A stretch of 64,000 bases of DNA, from positions 82,752,363 through 82,816,362 of the forward strand of contig CM061239.1 of NCBI GenBank assembly GCA_030848705.1, given 5' to 3'. Made by a program: the position numbers and the translations under genes. Positions 24,631 through 36,700 of this stretch are shown here, in pieces. The notes beneath the pieces are model-generated. The model was not told where the DNA came from. It saw only the letters and a list, made by a program, of their open reading frames with translations, and did no database searches. Position 1 is the first letter of the stretch, and every line of letters begins with the position of its first letter. Source of the stretch: Heracleum sosnowskyi. Lineage: Eukaryota > Streptophyta > Magnoliopsida > Apiales > Apiaceae.

Positions 24631-24643
24631 AATAGGGGGAGAT
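24631..24643 (+). other. Polypurine tract before the N1 3' LTR
   Basis: AATAGGGGGAGAT directly before TGTAAAGCATAATG. The same tract, inverted, is found at 42636-42650 (N3) and 40613-40627 (N4). Confidence 0.9.
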
Positions 24644-25811
24644 TGTAAAGCATAATGTAACATAAGATGTAACAGAGATAACTACAACTCAACAAAGGAC
24701 AAGACAGACAGTAATATTAACAGAAGCACAGGAATCCAGAAGTAAATAAGAAAAGGTAAACTCAAAAACTCAAAATATGGTATGTATTCTTGAAGTCCGT
24801 AAACAGGTCACGGAAAGAAGTTCATTAATATGTTCAAGCCTCGGTGACAAATAAAGAAACAAGACTTTCAAGATTGCAGAAGTATTTGAATGATTAAGAG
24901 TTAGTACCATAGGATTCCAGTGATTTAATTAAAGAAACCAGAACGACAAAGGACTTATCAACATCATTGAATTGAAGACATGGAAGTATTGATCGAGTGT
25001 TAGTCATCTGTGAACCAGACCAGTTGCACTAGTTGTCAGCACCTAAATGATCAAGATGTTTATCGTCTCGGAAGAAGTTGATTTAAGTCTGAATCTGAAA
25101 CATCCTGAAAGTGAAAAGAATATTACAAGGTATGTTTAGGTTTAAATAGAAGTACAAATCACTTGCAATAAGAGGAAAGCTACTTCAAGGGTCAAAATGA
25201 AAAAGAAGGATTCGATGGTTTTATTTTTGGATAAACCATCGAAGTGGATCAAGTGAAGTGGAAAGAAAAACCATCGAAGGATTGTTTTTCCATTCGATAG
25301 ATTTTATTTAAAATCTATCGAAGGAAAGAAAAATAAATCCTTTCGATAGTTTTTAAATAAGGAACAGGTGAAACTTTTGTTGTTGTGTCAGGTTGATGGA
25401 AAAATGGACGTCCATGATTATTCCACAATTTTGGTTCGATAGTTTTTCAAAATTAAGTCTACAATTACAGATGAAAGAAGTTGTGTCTTCTTCAGTTAAG
25501 AGGTTTTACTCAGAACATTTACTATGAGAGAAGCTTGAGCCAGAGAATCATAGAGAAATTAATATTGCTCAGAATTCTATCATTGTATTGATTTTGTGTA
25601 ACCTTGAACTCATTGAAGCTAATCTACGAATTAGAATTGTAGCACCCCTCGCGGTTTATATTTATAAAACGATATATTCCCCGACTCGTGTTTTGATTTG
25701 GTGCATTTGATTTCGTATTAGAACTGAAAGAATTATCCGTGAACGAAATTAAATAATTTGTGAGTATCGTATTCAACCCCCCCCCCCTTCTACGATACTT
25801 TGGACCTAACA
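24644..25811 (+). repeat. LTR shared by N1 (3') and Copia 2 (5')
   Basis: 1,168 bases from TGTAAAGCATAATG to TTGGACCTAACA. A polypurine tract lies immediately upstream and a primer-binding site immediately downstream, so one LTR serves two internal regions. Between 25210 and 25380 it carries paired inverted motifs, TTCGATAGATTTTA with its complement and TTCGATGG with CCATCGAA. The C-rich run and TTCTACGATACTTT lie near the end. Confidence 0.92.
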
Positions 25812-25813
25812 AT

Positions 25814-25825
25814 TGGTATCAGAGC
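25814..25825 (+). other. Primer-binding site of Copia 2
   Basis: TGGTATCAGAGC two bases after the LTR end, complementary to initiator methionine tRNA. Confidence 0.95.
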
Positions 25826-25971
25826 TATTTGATTGACGTACAAATCAGATCCAGTGAATGAGACCAAAATCAAACAAGGCTTGAAAATTTGAAGCAAAAT
25901 TTTCAACTTTCAAAAAATTTCATTTAATTGGAATTTCTTGAATTTTAAACAATTTGAAATTTTCAGAAACC

Positions 25972-28241
25972 ATGAGTGCTCCAAAGGCAACTGCTGGTAT
26001 TAAAGTTCCCCCCTTCACTAGAGATGATTTCGGTTTGTGGAAGATGAAGATGTTGTTATTTATCAAGGCATCTAATCCGTTGTATATTGGCATATTAGAG
26101 AACAAACCGTTTGTACCAATGAAACCAGTTGGTGAATCATCATCTCATGATGGCACCATAATTCCTCAAGGCCCAACCCCAAAGGAATTATCTGAGTACA
26201 CAGATACAGATAAAGAACTAATTCTATTGGATACAGGTTTGATGCTGATATTGATAGACTCCACAGACAAGGAAATGAGCTATTAGTTAATGAACTGTGT
26301 GAGCGGGAAACAAATGTGGGATACTACAAACTTGATAATGGAAGGAACTGAAGACGTGCAGGAAAATAGATTGGACATCCTGACTTCTCAGTATGAATCA
26401 TTTAGGTCACCTCCTAGAGAAAGTATAACTCAGATCTTTGAGAAGTATACTAAGCTGTTGAATGAATTAACCATGAAAGGGAAGACCTATCCTCTGAGAG
26501 AGACAAACAGGAAGTTCATGATGACACTGCCCCATCATGTAGAACACAAGCCCTCATCCATAAGGGAAAGAATTGACTTACTAAGATGCCATTGGAGATG
26601 ATTTATGGCAATCTTAAAACTTATGAGATGGAGCAAGAACAACGAGTGATAATCTACGGACCAGGGACGGTGGACAACAAGAATTCTGCACTCACAAGAT
26701 CTGTTGCACTTGTAGTGGATGAACCAACAACTTCTGATATTCAGGTTCAAACCCCTAGAGCTGGAAATGAGGTGATTATAGAAGCTGAAATTGATTCTGT
26801 GAATCTGGGTGTTGATGAAAGTGATTACTACACCCTAGAAGAGCTTGAGCAAATGGAAGACAAAACCATGGCGTACTTAGCTGCAAAGTTTAGCCACATT
26901 CGTTTTAAGAGAAACCCTAAGTACAAGTTCAAGGGCTCAACCAACAGATTTCAGAAGAGCAAGTTTTCACCAGGCACTAGCTTTAAGGGAGGCTACAAGA
27001 CTGGCATGATTGATAGAAGCAAATCAAGATGCTACAACTACAATGAGTTAGGGCATTTCGCCACTGAATGCCGGAAGCCTCGTCAAGCAAGAGACAGGAA
27101 AGATGTCTATGAGAAGAAAGATTCTTATGAGGATTTGAAGAAAGAGAATGCTAAGCTGAAACAGCAACTGGAAACCTTATCTGGAAAGCAGAAAGGAAAA
27201 GATTATATTGCAGAGGGTAAAAGTTGGGATGATACTGATTCGGATGAAGAGGAAGAATATGTAAATCTTGCCCTAATGGCTGACTCTTCAGAGGAATCAC
27301 CAGAATAATCTCAGGTACCTATCTTAACAATAATTGACATGTCTAATTCTGAGTACAAGAAAATTGTGCAAGATCTTAGTGTAGAATTGTTTAATGTACA
27401 CACAAGCATGCTAGCATCAAAAATTGAAAATGCTAAATTAGTTCTTAAGATTAAAAATTTAGAATCTAAGAATGTAGAACTAATGCTTGTAGCTGTCACA
27501 TTAGAAGATCTTAGACAGAGGAATGAGTACTTAGAAAATAAGGTCAAGTGTAATGATGAGATAGAGACTATCCTCAGGAAGCAGATTTCAGACCTAGATT
27601 TGAAGCTGAACGCATATAAGAACTCCGCCCTAATTGCTAAGGAAATAATTGATACTCAGACCCTAGGAAATAAAACTACTATAGGATTTGACTACAACAA
27701 AAGAACTGGAAAGAAGATTGTGGAATTTCCTGTGACATCTTCAGCTGTCAAGAAGGATACTCCACATATTCTTAAGAATGTAGATTGTCCAGTTTTTGTT
27801 AATCCTTTTCCAGCACTTTTTAATGAGGATGATCTAATCATAAGACAAGAATTTCTTGAGGAGGATTTATTGAAGGAAAAAGAGATAAAGACTAAGTTGC
27901 CTAGGAAGTCAGTAAAAACTGAATTACCTAAAACTGATATAGGCAATAAGGTTAGTAAGGATAAAAAGAACAGGAATGGAAAAGATAGTGTTAATCAGAA
28001 TATTGTTTCATCTTCTCCCATTGCATCTAGGAAGTTGTGCACTAATTGTAATTCTACTGGACACCTTACACATGCATGTAAAAAGGTTAAAGTAGAAACT
28101 ACTGTTACTTCTGAAATGCATAACATGTCTGACTTGCCTGATCTTCATGAACCATGTGGAAAGAAAGAGTGTTTACTTTGTGCATACAATATCATGCATG
28201 CTTATTTTAAGTTGATGAATGCATCTAGTATCACTGAGTAA
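25972..28241 (+). pseudogene. Copia 2 gag
   Basis: Capsid-type Gag starting at ATG 25972 (MSAPKATAG), shortly after the primer site. It is broken by TAG near 26284, a frameshift near 26575 and TAA near 27306, and ends at TAA 28239-28241. The capsid-like part includes DDFGLWKMKMLLFI. The first zinc knuckle near 27030-27075 reads CYNYNELGHFATEC, so its second Cys is replaced by Tyr. The second, CTNCNSTGHLTHAC, near 28040-28080 is intact. The stretch between is charged and probably coiled coil. Two knuckles and a long gag fit the Sirevirus pattern. Confidence 0.88.
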
Positions 28242-28379
28242 AAATGATAAATCCACAGACAACATGAAAGTCAAACAAGTTAAGACTGACTTGAATGTTA
28301 CTCCTGTTAAAGTATCTAAACCTTCAGGACCCAAACAAGTTTAGGTACCAAAGTCCGCTTAATCAATCTGTGATTGAAG

Positions 28380-31300
28380 GGTAAGGTTAAAAGCTCAAAG
28401 GTCGTGTGGATTCTGGATAGTGGTTGTTCTAGACACATGACAGGTGAAGAGTCCCTACTTACAGAGGTGGTTAAGAAGACCGGCCCGATTGTAACCTTTG
28501 GAGATGACAACAAAGGATTCACTACGGGATATGAAAGGACAAGTGCTTAATCACAAACAGGAAGGATGAGAAGCTTGCTCTACTGGGAGTGAGAAAAGGA
28601 AATTTGTTTATAGCTGACTTAAGTTCTACCATTGAAGGAGAAGTTACATGTTTCTACAGTAAGGCATCTTCAGAACAAAGTTGGCTATGGCATAAGAAGC
28701 TCTCACACTTGAACTTCAAAACTATGAACTCTTTGGTAAAGAGAGAGTTGGTGAAAGGGTTGCCCCTGATGGAATTTTATCAGGAGGGACTATGTGAAGC
28801 ATGTGAAAAAGGGAAGTCTAAGAAGGCATCACACAGAAGCAGAGAAATGACAAGCATTGCTGAACCTCTTCAGCGGATTCATATGGATTTATTTGGTCCA
28901 ATCAATGTTATGTCACTTTCAAGAAAAAGATATGCATTAGTGATGGTGGATGACTACTCCAAGTACACGTAGGTGTTATTCTTACATTCAAAGGATGAAG
29001 CAACACAACTAATCATTGAGCACATCAAAAAGATAGAAGTGGAAGTTAAGCTACTTGTGCGAACAATCAGATCAGACAATGGAACTGAATTCAAGAATGC
29101 AGTTCTTAATGATTTCTGCTCAGAGAAAGGAATATCAAGACAGTATTCAACACCAAGAACTCCTCAACAGAATGGAGTAGTGGAAAGGAAGAACATAACC
29201 TTGGTTGAAGCAGCAAGGACAATGTTAAATGAATCAAAACTTCCCACTTACTTTTGGGTTGGAGCAGTGAATACAGCTTGCTACACTCAGAATCGAACCC
29301 TGATTAACAAAGATCATAAAAAGAGTCCGTATGAGTTAATGGCCAACAAGAAACCAACACTGAAGTACTTTCATGTGTTTGGTGCAAAGTGCTTTGTACT
29401 TAAAGATGGAGAACATCTAGGCAAGTTTGATGCCAAAGCAGATGAAGGCATTTTTCTGGGCTATTCTCTGGAATCTAAAGCTTACAGGGTGTATGTGATT
29501 GAAGATAAGAAGATGTTGGAAAGCCTGAATGTAACATTTGATGACACCAAAAGACCAGGCCTGCAAACTACAGAGAACTCTGAATCCTTGGTATTTGAAA
29601 ATCTATCAGGAGATCTCTCTGACATTGAAGAAGAACCTGAAGTTGTTCCAGTTATTAATAATGATGATAATGATAATGATTCTAGACCAAGTGGTGACAG
29701 TGGTGGAAATCATCAGACTACTACTGGATCCACTAGTCAATCAATAGGGTCAACAGATCATACTGGCAACAACTCAGGGGGAGCAGGAGAAGGATCAACT
29801 AGTCACACTCCACAACATTTCGAACAAGGAGAATCATCAAGATCGCATCTGCCAAGACAAAGGGTATAGAATAGAGATCATCCCTTTCACTTGATCATTG
29901 TTGATCCGGACACAGGAGTGAGAACTAGAAGGACATCACAAAATGAATGTCACTATTCTGGGTTTATTTCAGAAACAGAACCTAAGAAAGTTGAAGATGC
30001 CCTAGATGATCCAGATTGGGTGATTGCAATGCAAGATGAACTCAATCAGTTTGAAAGGCAGAAAGTTTGGAAGCTGGTACCCAGGCCTAAAGGAAAATCT
30101 GTTATAGGAACAAGATGGATATTCAGAAATAAGTTGGATGAAGATGGCATTGTAACGAGGAACAAAGCTAGACTAGTTGCTAAAGGTTACTCTCAAGAAG
30201 AGGGTATAGATTATGATGAAACCTATGCACCAATAGCAAGACTTGAGGCCATCAGAATGTTTCTGGCATTCGCAGCACATTCCAATTACAAAGTATATCA
30301 AATGGATGTGAAGAGTGCTTTTTTGAATGGGGAGCTGGAAGAAGAAGTGTATGTGGAACAACCTCCAGGGTTTAAAGATTCAAAATTGGCAAACTTTGTG
30401 TACTTTCTATTCAAAGCTCTCTATGGACTCAAACAAGCTCCAAGGACATGGTATGACACTCTCTCTGAATTTTTACTTGAAAATAACTTTACAAGAGGTG
30501 TCGTAGATAAAACTCTCTTTTACAAACAGCATAAAAATGATTTGATATTGGTGCAAGTATAAGTTGATGACATAATATTTGGTACTACTAATGATGATCT
30601 ATGCAAGAGATTTGCTAAGTTAATGCAGAGTCGATATGAAATGAGCATGATGGGTGAATTGTCATTCTTTCTTGGACTGCAAGTGTATCAAAGGCTAGAT
30701 GGAATATTCATTTGCCAGTCCAAGTACATTAAAGATCTTCTGAAGAAGTATCAAATGGAAGACTCATCTACATCAAAGACTTCATTGCCAACTGCCACTA
30801 AGCTTGATAAGGATGAAACTGGTAAGAAGGTTGACATCACAAGCTACAGAGGTATGATAGTCTCCTTACTATATCTCACTGCAAGTAGACCAGATATAAT
30901 GTTTTCAACATGCTTGTGTGCTAGGTTTCAGTCTGATCCTAAAGAATCTCATCTAATAGCTGTTAAGAAAATATTTAGATATCTTAAGGGAACCCCAAAT
31001 CTTGGAATTTGGTACCCTAAAGATACAAGATTTGATCTTATTGGATATACAGACTCAGATTTTGCAGGTTGTAAGATTGATCGGAAGAGTACTTCAGGAA
31101 GCTATCAGTTTCTTGGAAGAAGGTTAGTTTCTTGGTATAGCAAGAAGCAGCACTTAGTGTCCACATCAACAGTTGAAGCTGAATACATAGCTGCTGGTAG
31201 CTGTTGTGCTCAAATCTTGTGGATGAGGAACCAACTCCGTGACTATGGACTTTTGTTGACTAAGATTCCAATATTTTGCGACAACACAAGTGCCATAGAA

Positions 31301-31507
31301 ATCTCCAACAATCCAGTGCAACACTCGAGGACGAAGCACATCAACATCATGTATCATTTTATCCGAGAGCATGTCATGAATGGAACTGTGGAATTACATT
31401 TTGTACCCACAGAGGAACAAATTGCAGACATCTTTACTAAACCGCTTGATGAATCCATTTTTTCTAAGCTGGTTGGTGAACTTGGGATGTTAAATCTTTC
31501 TAATTGA
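28380..31507 (+). pseudogene. Copia 2 pol (protease, integrase, RT, RNase H)
   Basis: Complete domain order but with disabling stops. The protease site DSGCSRHMTGE is near 28415-28450. The pre-integrase zinc domain is near 28680-28820. The integrase has HMDLFGP near 28875, SDNGTEF near 29070 and VVERKN near 29175. RT runs from about 30000, and its YVDD site near 30558-30570 has TAA in place of the Tyr codon. RNase H, with TDSDFAG near 31050 and TVEAEY near 31170, runs to TGA 31505-31507. Further stops are TAG 28970-28972 and TAG 29867-29869, both at expected Trp codons. No functional polyprotein is possible. Confidence 0.93.
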
Positions 31508-32352
31508 TTTTGATTAGAAGTCAGTAACTGCAAGATAGTCCTAGTAAATACATGAGTCTAAGAATTTCTATATCTGTCGGACTCGTGAATTTATTTTCAG
31601 GAGCAATTCTCATATGTTAGGATTATTGTACTAATTTTATGTCATATTTATGGATGATATATCTTCTGGAATTTAACTAGTTAATAATTCTGAAATTATT
31701 TAGGTGCTAATATTTGTTCTAAATATTTAAGCATCTATTTAATTCGAATTAATTTACTTTGTTTTAAACATTGTAGATTAATGCAACATAATTTATTGGT
31801 TTTTAATTGATTAATATCATTTAATGATATTTAGTCGATTTTATTATAAGAAAATTGTGAATTTTCTGGTAACTTTGAATTTTTGGTGAAGAATTTTGAT
31901 CTAAAATAAATTCATAGTTAACAGAAAATAAAAAGAAAGTTTGATTTTTAAAACAAGAACAGGTTTTTAAAATTAAACAGGAAGCAAAAAATATCGAATT
32001 AGGAAATTCGATAGTTTTTCTAAGTACTAGAAGAAATCTATCGAAAGCAATTTTCGATAGTTTTTAGAAAAGGAAAAGAAATCTATCGAAGGTATTTCTC
32101 GATAGATTTTGAAATTCAAGTGAAAATGTATCGAAGGGATTTAAATTTTTTCAATAATTAAAATCCTCGATAGTTTTCATAAAATAGAGTTCGATAGTTT
32201 TTAGTTTATACAGCTAAAAGCTTTCGATGGTTTTTCAAAAAGTCGTTATGCATTCTTAATTTTAAACTCTTCGATAGTTTTTCAAAAACTATCGAATGAA
32301 AATTGACCTTTTTGGACCTAAAATAAAACCATCGACGGTACGATTTAAAAAC
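31508..32352 (+). repeat. Post-pol spacer with inverted CGATAG motifs
   Basis: No coding sequence. The segment matches, inverted, the spacer between pol and aORF in N3 (about 45950-46600), including the AATTTATTGGTTTTTAATTG region. From 31980 to 32340 it holds many copies of TTCGATAGTTTTT and its complement, several as adjacent inverted pairs. The aORF expected downstream is absent because N2 is inserted at about 32353. Confidence 0.75.
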
Positions 32353-33607
32353 TATAAGAAACTAGACAGAGGGGGGTGAATGGATAGTTTGAATGTTTTT
32401 TGTTTTCTTGAAACTAAAAAGCTGTGTTAGATTGTGTTGTATGAAAATGCGGAATAAAATAAACAGAACACACACAATCACTTTAATCTACTTTGTATTA
32501 AGTAAATTAAATACTACAGCTTCCAAAATTTCACAAGTGAAATTCTGGCTTCTAAACAAGAACAGTGTTTTCTTGTTTTCTTATAGAGAAAAGAGTGTTT
32601 GAATATTTCTATGTATATCTCTCTTACAGCTAACAATAGGGTGTGCACAATATATATATCCCATACAAACTGGTGCACACTCCTATTTACACAGTTACCC
32701 CTAACTGTAGCTCCAACTTGTACTGCCATAAGAAGTTAATTGTGACAGGAAGGACCACTTGCATTCTGTAGCCTTTCCCGTTTCTGTAGCTGGTTGTCTC
32801 TAATCTTTCTCTCCAAGTTTTGCTGTAGATTTTGCATCTGTCTTTGGACAACCTCACCGTAACAGATGCTTCAGTATTTGTCTCCTTTGAATCTTGGTTC
32901 TGTACCTTAATTTGTCTTGTTATAAACGGCTAAGTGTTGACATCGTGAACTCTAGCATATTCCTGATTCTTTGACTTCTCGACATAGAACATTCTTGACT
33001 TTGCTATATGAGGACTTTGCTATATGAGTATTACAAGAGTATGCGATATAGGCTTTTTGAGGACTTCACGATCTAGCCTTTTTGACGACTTCACGATCTA
33101 GCCTTTTTGACGACTTCACGATCTAGCCTTTTTTAGGACTTCACTATCTAGCACAACCTGACTTTGCGATCTCAACACTTCACGACATGAGTCTTGAAGA
33201 CTTCACGACATAGTTCATTTTGGACTATGCGATCTCAGTACTTCACGACATGGATATTTTGGACTTCACGACATAGCTCATTCTGACTTCACGATATAGG
33301 GACTTAGACAAATTTCTGTAACTTATTTCTTCAAGGCCTTATTCACTCCAATCATACTGCATGAACAAATTGAACTTCTTCCAGGACAATTATTCCATGG
33401 CCTATGTACATTCTAGGTGCAAGAAACTTACTAAGCTCATTATAACTTTGAGCATACAGAATAAAGCTAAGTACATGAGAACAAGACAAGTACAATGGAG
33501 ACCTATACTATATCCTAGTGATAAACTTCACTAGGTCATGTAGAGTGACATAGTCACAATGTGTAGGCTTGTTAATAGTGGTATTCAGACATGCCTTGAG
33601 CCTAACA
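32353..33607 (-). repeat. 3' LTR of N2
   Basis: The minus-strand LTR starts at TGTTAGGCTCAAGG (plus-strand end 33607), next to a polypurine tract. The G-rich AGAGGGGGGTGAATGG near 32368 corresponds to the C-run near the end of the other LTRs. The left boundary near 32353 is approximate, set where spacer homology to N3 stops, and no target duplication could be confirmed. A minus-strand TATA-like stretch lies at about 32649-32660. Confidence 0.75.
33040..33305 (-). repeat. CTTCACGA motif array in the N2 LTR
   Basis: More than ten copies of ACTTCACGA followed by TCTAG or CATAG, some as perfect 25-base tandem units (GACGACTTCACGATCTAGCC with a T run). All contain a CpG. It is the counterpart of the repeated CpG motifs in the other LTR families here. 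Confidence 0.85.
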
Positions 33608-33622
33608 ATCTCCCCCAAATTG
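33608..33622 (-). other. Polypurine tract of N2
   Basis: On the minus strand, AATTTGGGGGAGAT directly before the LTR start TGTTAGGC. Confidence 0.85.
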
Positions 33623-33752
33623 TGAGTAAGAAACTTAGGCACAATTTCATGTCTGATAACAAGCCTAACTTACATAAAAGGAAATATACTTCAGAGAAAA
33701 CAACATATGTGCATTATGAACAGAATTTGATTACAAAATAGAAAATGATAGC

Positions 33753-36700
33753 TTATAGATAATTTTTATGTTGCTGTGCAGCTTCAGATTCCATTTGCTT
33801 TTCTAGATAGTCGTCATAAACCTTCTTCTTTCTAGCTTCTTCCCTTCTGTTCATTTCTGAAATGGCTTCTAGAATTTCATCTCTTGCAATTAGTTCTTCT
33901 ATGAGAGGAGAGTCTTCTAAGTCTTCAACTGCAGTTTTTAGGGCACTTTCCACATAGGAGTCCACAAACTCCATCCTTATTTTGCTTTGCCCTCCATTTC
34001 TGTTTTTGTACTCCACTACATAAGGATCTAGCTTGACTTTGCATAGCCCTTTCTTTCTCAACTCCTTAGCCCTCTCTTCCATTTCTGCCATCTCCTTTTC
34101 TTTCTGAATCTTCTTCTCTTCATTCAACTTCCTCAGATTTTCTTGATAATCAGAATGCATTTTCAAAAACCTGGCAATTTCAATCTTCCACAATCTTTCT
34201 TCTTTTTCTTCAAAATTCAGCAAGGCATTTATTCTTTCAAGCTCATATGTTGGAAAATATTGCCAGCTCCCTATCTTCATCTCTTTCTCCCTTCCATCAG
34301 TATATTTGATCTCTAGATGATCTTGTTTCACTTTGACCTCAAAGATTCTTTGGGCTCTCAGGAATGCTAGGGCATCTTCATCATAGTCTTTATCTAGAGG
34401 AAGTACCTTTATCCCTACAACATTTGTGATCACTCCATTCCTCTTTGTTATCCTTGTTATTTTGGCTGCCCTTTTGATCTTCCAGTGCTTTACATGTGGT
34501 AGCTTTCTTGAACAAGGAGATTTGGTCTTTAGTGCCACATCATTTGGAAGTTGCTTTAATCATTTCCCTTTGATCCACTGTAACACTCCACTAGCTGTGA
34601 CTTTGTGGAAGTGTCTTTTAGATTTTGATGTTGTGGTTTTACTTTCCTTCAGTGGCAAATCAGTTTCAGAAGTCTTGGTTTTAGATTTTGGAGGATCATT
34701 ACTAACAGTACCCACCCTAGACTTAGAGTCTTGTGTTGTGGTTAAGATACTGCTAGCAATGTCCTTGACTTGCTGATTTCCACTATTCTTCTTTTCAGCT
34801 TCTTTCTTGCTTTGTGAGTCCTTCTTGTCATTTTCACTTTCTTTGGATTTCTTGGAAGATTTGCCTTTGCTGCTTTCACTTGTCCCATCCTTATCACTCC
34901 TTTGTTGACTCCTTCTTCTATAGCTCTTCTCTTCATCATCATCCTTGTCATCTTTCTTTTCTCTCCTTTCTTTGACTGACTCAGGAATTCTGCCATGGAT
35001 TAGGAATGATTGGAGAATTTGAATTATCTCTAGCTCTTCTGCAGTCCTGAACCCTCTCTTTGCTCTCAGCATTTGCATCACTTGATTTATCTTTTCCTTG
35101 TTCTTCATCTCCAATTGAGCAGGGATCATTAATTGATCAATGGAGTTTGCCTTAGATAGACTTTGGAATATTATGGTCCTTGGATTAGAAATGATCTCAG
35201 GCAGCCTCAGAAATTGATCCCTCTTCAGTTCATTATACAACCTCTTGTTGTTCTCCCCATTCTTCTCAATTAGCTCCAGAAGTGTGTCCAGCTCAGTATA
35301 CCTCAGCTTCTCTAGAGTGTCAAAGGACAAATGCCACAAGCAATTGTCTTTTCATACCATGATGATTTCTCTTAGATGAGCTTCCTTGATTTTCCTGACT
35401 GCCACTGTAAAGTATTTGATTTCTTCATTGAGCTTGCTTCTGTAATTGAGAGTTTTACCATGTGCACTGATTTGTATGGCTTTCAGAAACTCCAGGAAGG
35501 CCACATCATGATAGATGTTTGAGTTGGCAACTTCCTGTAGCTTGGCCTCAGTGACAATGTTTACTTTGACTGGCTGAGCACTTGTTGTGATTTGAGGAGC
35601 AGAGACATCCATGGGCATTGTGCTAGGATAGAAAGTTGTTGTGACACTACTTTTCTGGCCAGCTATACTGGTAACAGAAACAGTAGGAAGGGTAAGAGGC
35701 CTTAGATCTTTCGCTGTGATTTTGCCCTTTTGCTTTTGCTGTTTAGCCAATGCTCCCCCTTTCTTTTCCAGAATGACTTCCTTTCCTTTCTCCCCCTTAG
35801 GCTTGGGATCAGACAAGATGTCTTGAGCTTATCCAGGAATAGGAAGGTTCATACTTTTCATCATTGTGGTCATCATTTGTTGCTGGACTAGCAGGATATT
35901 TGAAGTTGTATTGCTTTGGTCATCCATCTTGGCATTTAGGAGCTCCAAGGAATGAGAAATCCCTTGGTTTTCAGACTTCAGCTCAGCCACTTCTCTTTCC
36001 AATCTATCAACTTTGGAGAAGAGTTGCTCAGATTTGAAAGAGTTGAGAGATTGGTCTTTAATCTTGGAGAAGTCAAACATTGAGATGTTAGAGATGGGAA
36101 CCTCATCTACCAGCTTGTCCCCATATTGATTCTTCCACATGACAGAAATCATGGAGTTGGATTGCAGTTGATTTTCTAGCTTGGTAGACAACTTCTTCAC
36201 ATTATTAGAGACCATAGCCAGTGTGCAATCCATTGTGGTGACATTCTATGTAGTCTTCTTCACCTCCTTAAGGATGCCATCCACCTTGGGAAAATCAGAA
36301 AGGTAGGAGTTCTTTAGCTGAGCCAAGGATTGGTCAGTTTCTTCTTTGATGGTTGATATTTCTGATTGAAGACCTTTCCCAAAGAAATGCAGAGCCTTTA
36401 GCTGACTTTTGTGGACATCATTGACAGCCTCATAGATTTCTGCAGGAGAGAGACTTTTGGCATTTGACCCCAAGGCAGTTAGGTAGTCCTCCCTGAGAAA
36501 ATCTAGATCATCCTTGAGCTTTACAGATCTCTTGGCATCCAACCAGGCATCTACATTGCCATCCTGTTGAACCTCATCCACTATCTTCTCCTTATGTGCT
36601 TCAACATCCTCCCTGTGGCATAAGAGAATAGCTTCATAGTCTTTGTTGGGGAGACCAGCTGTCAGGAGATGTTGAGCAATCTTAGAGAACTCATCAATCT

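Noticed and set aside
24644..25811. Two separate LTRs back to back
   Set aside because: Only one LTR copy lies between the polypurine tract and the primer site.
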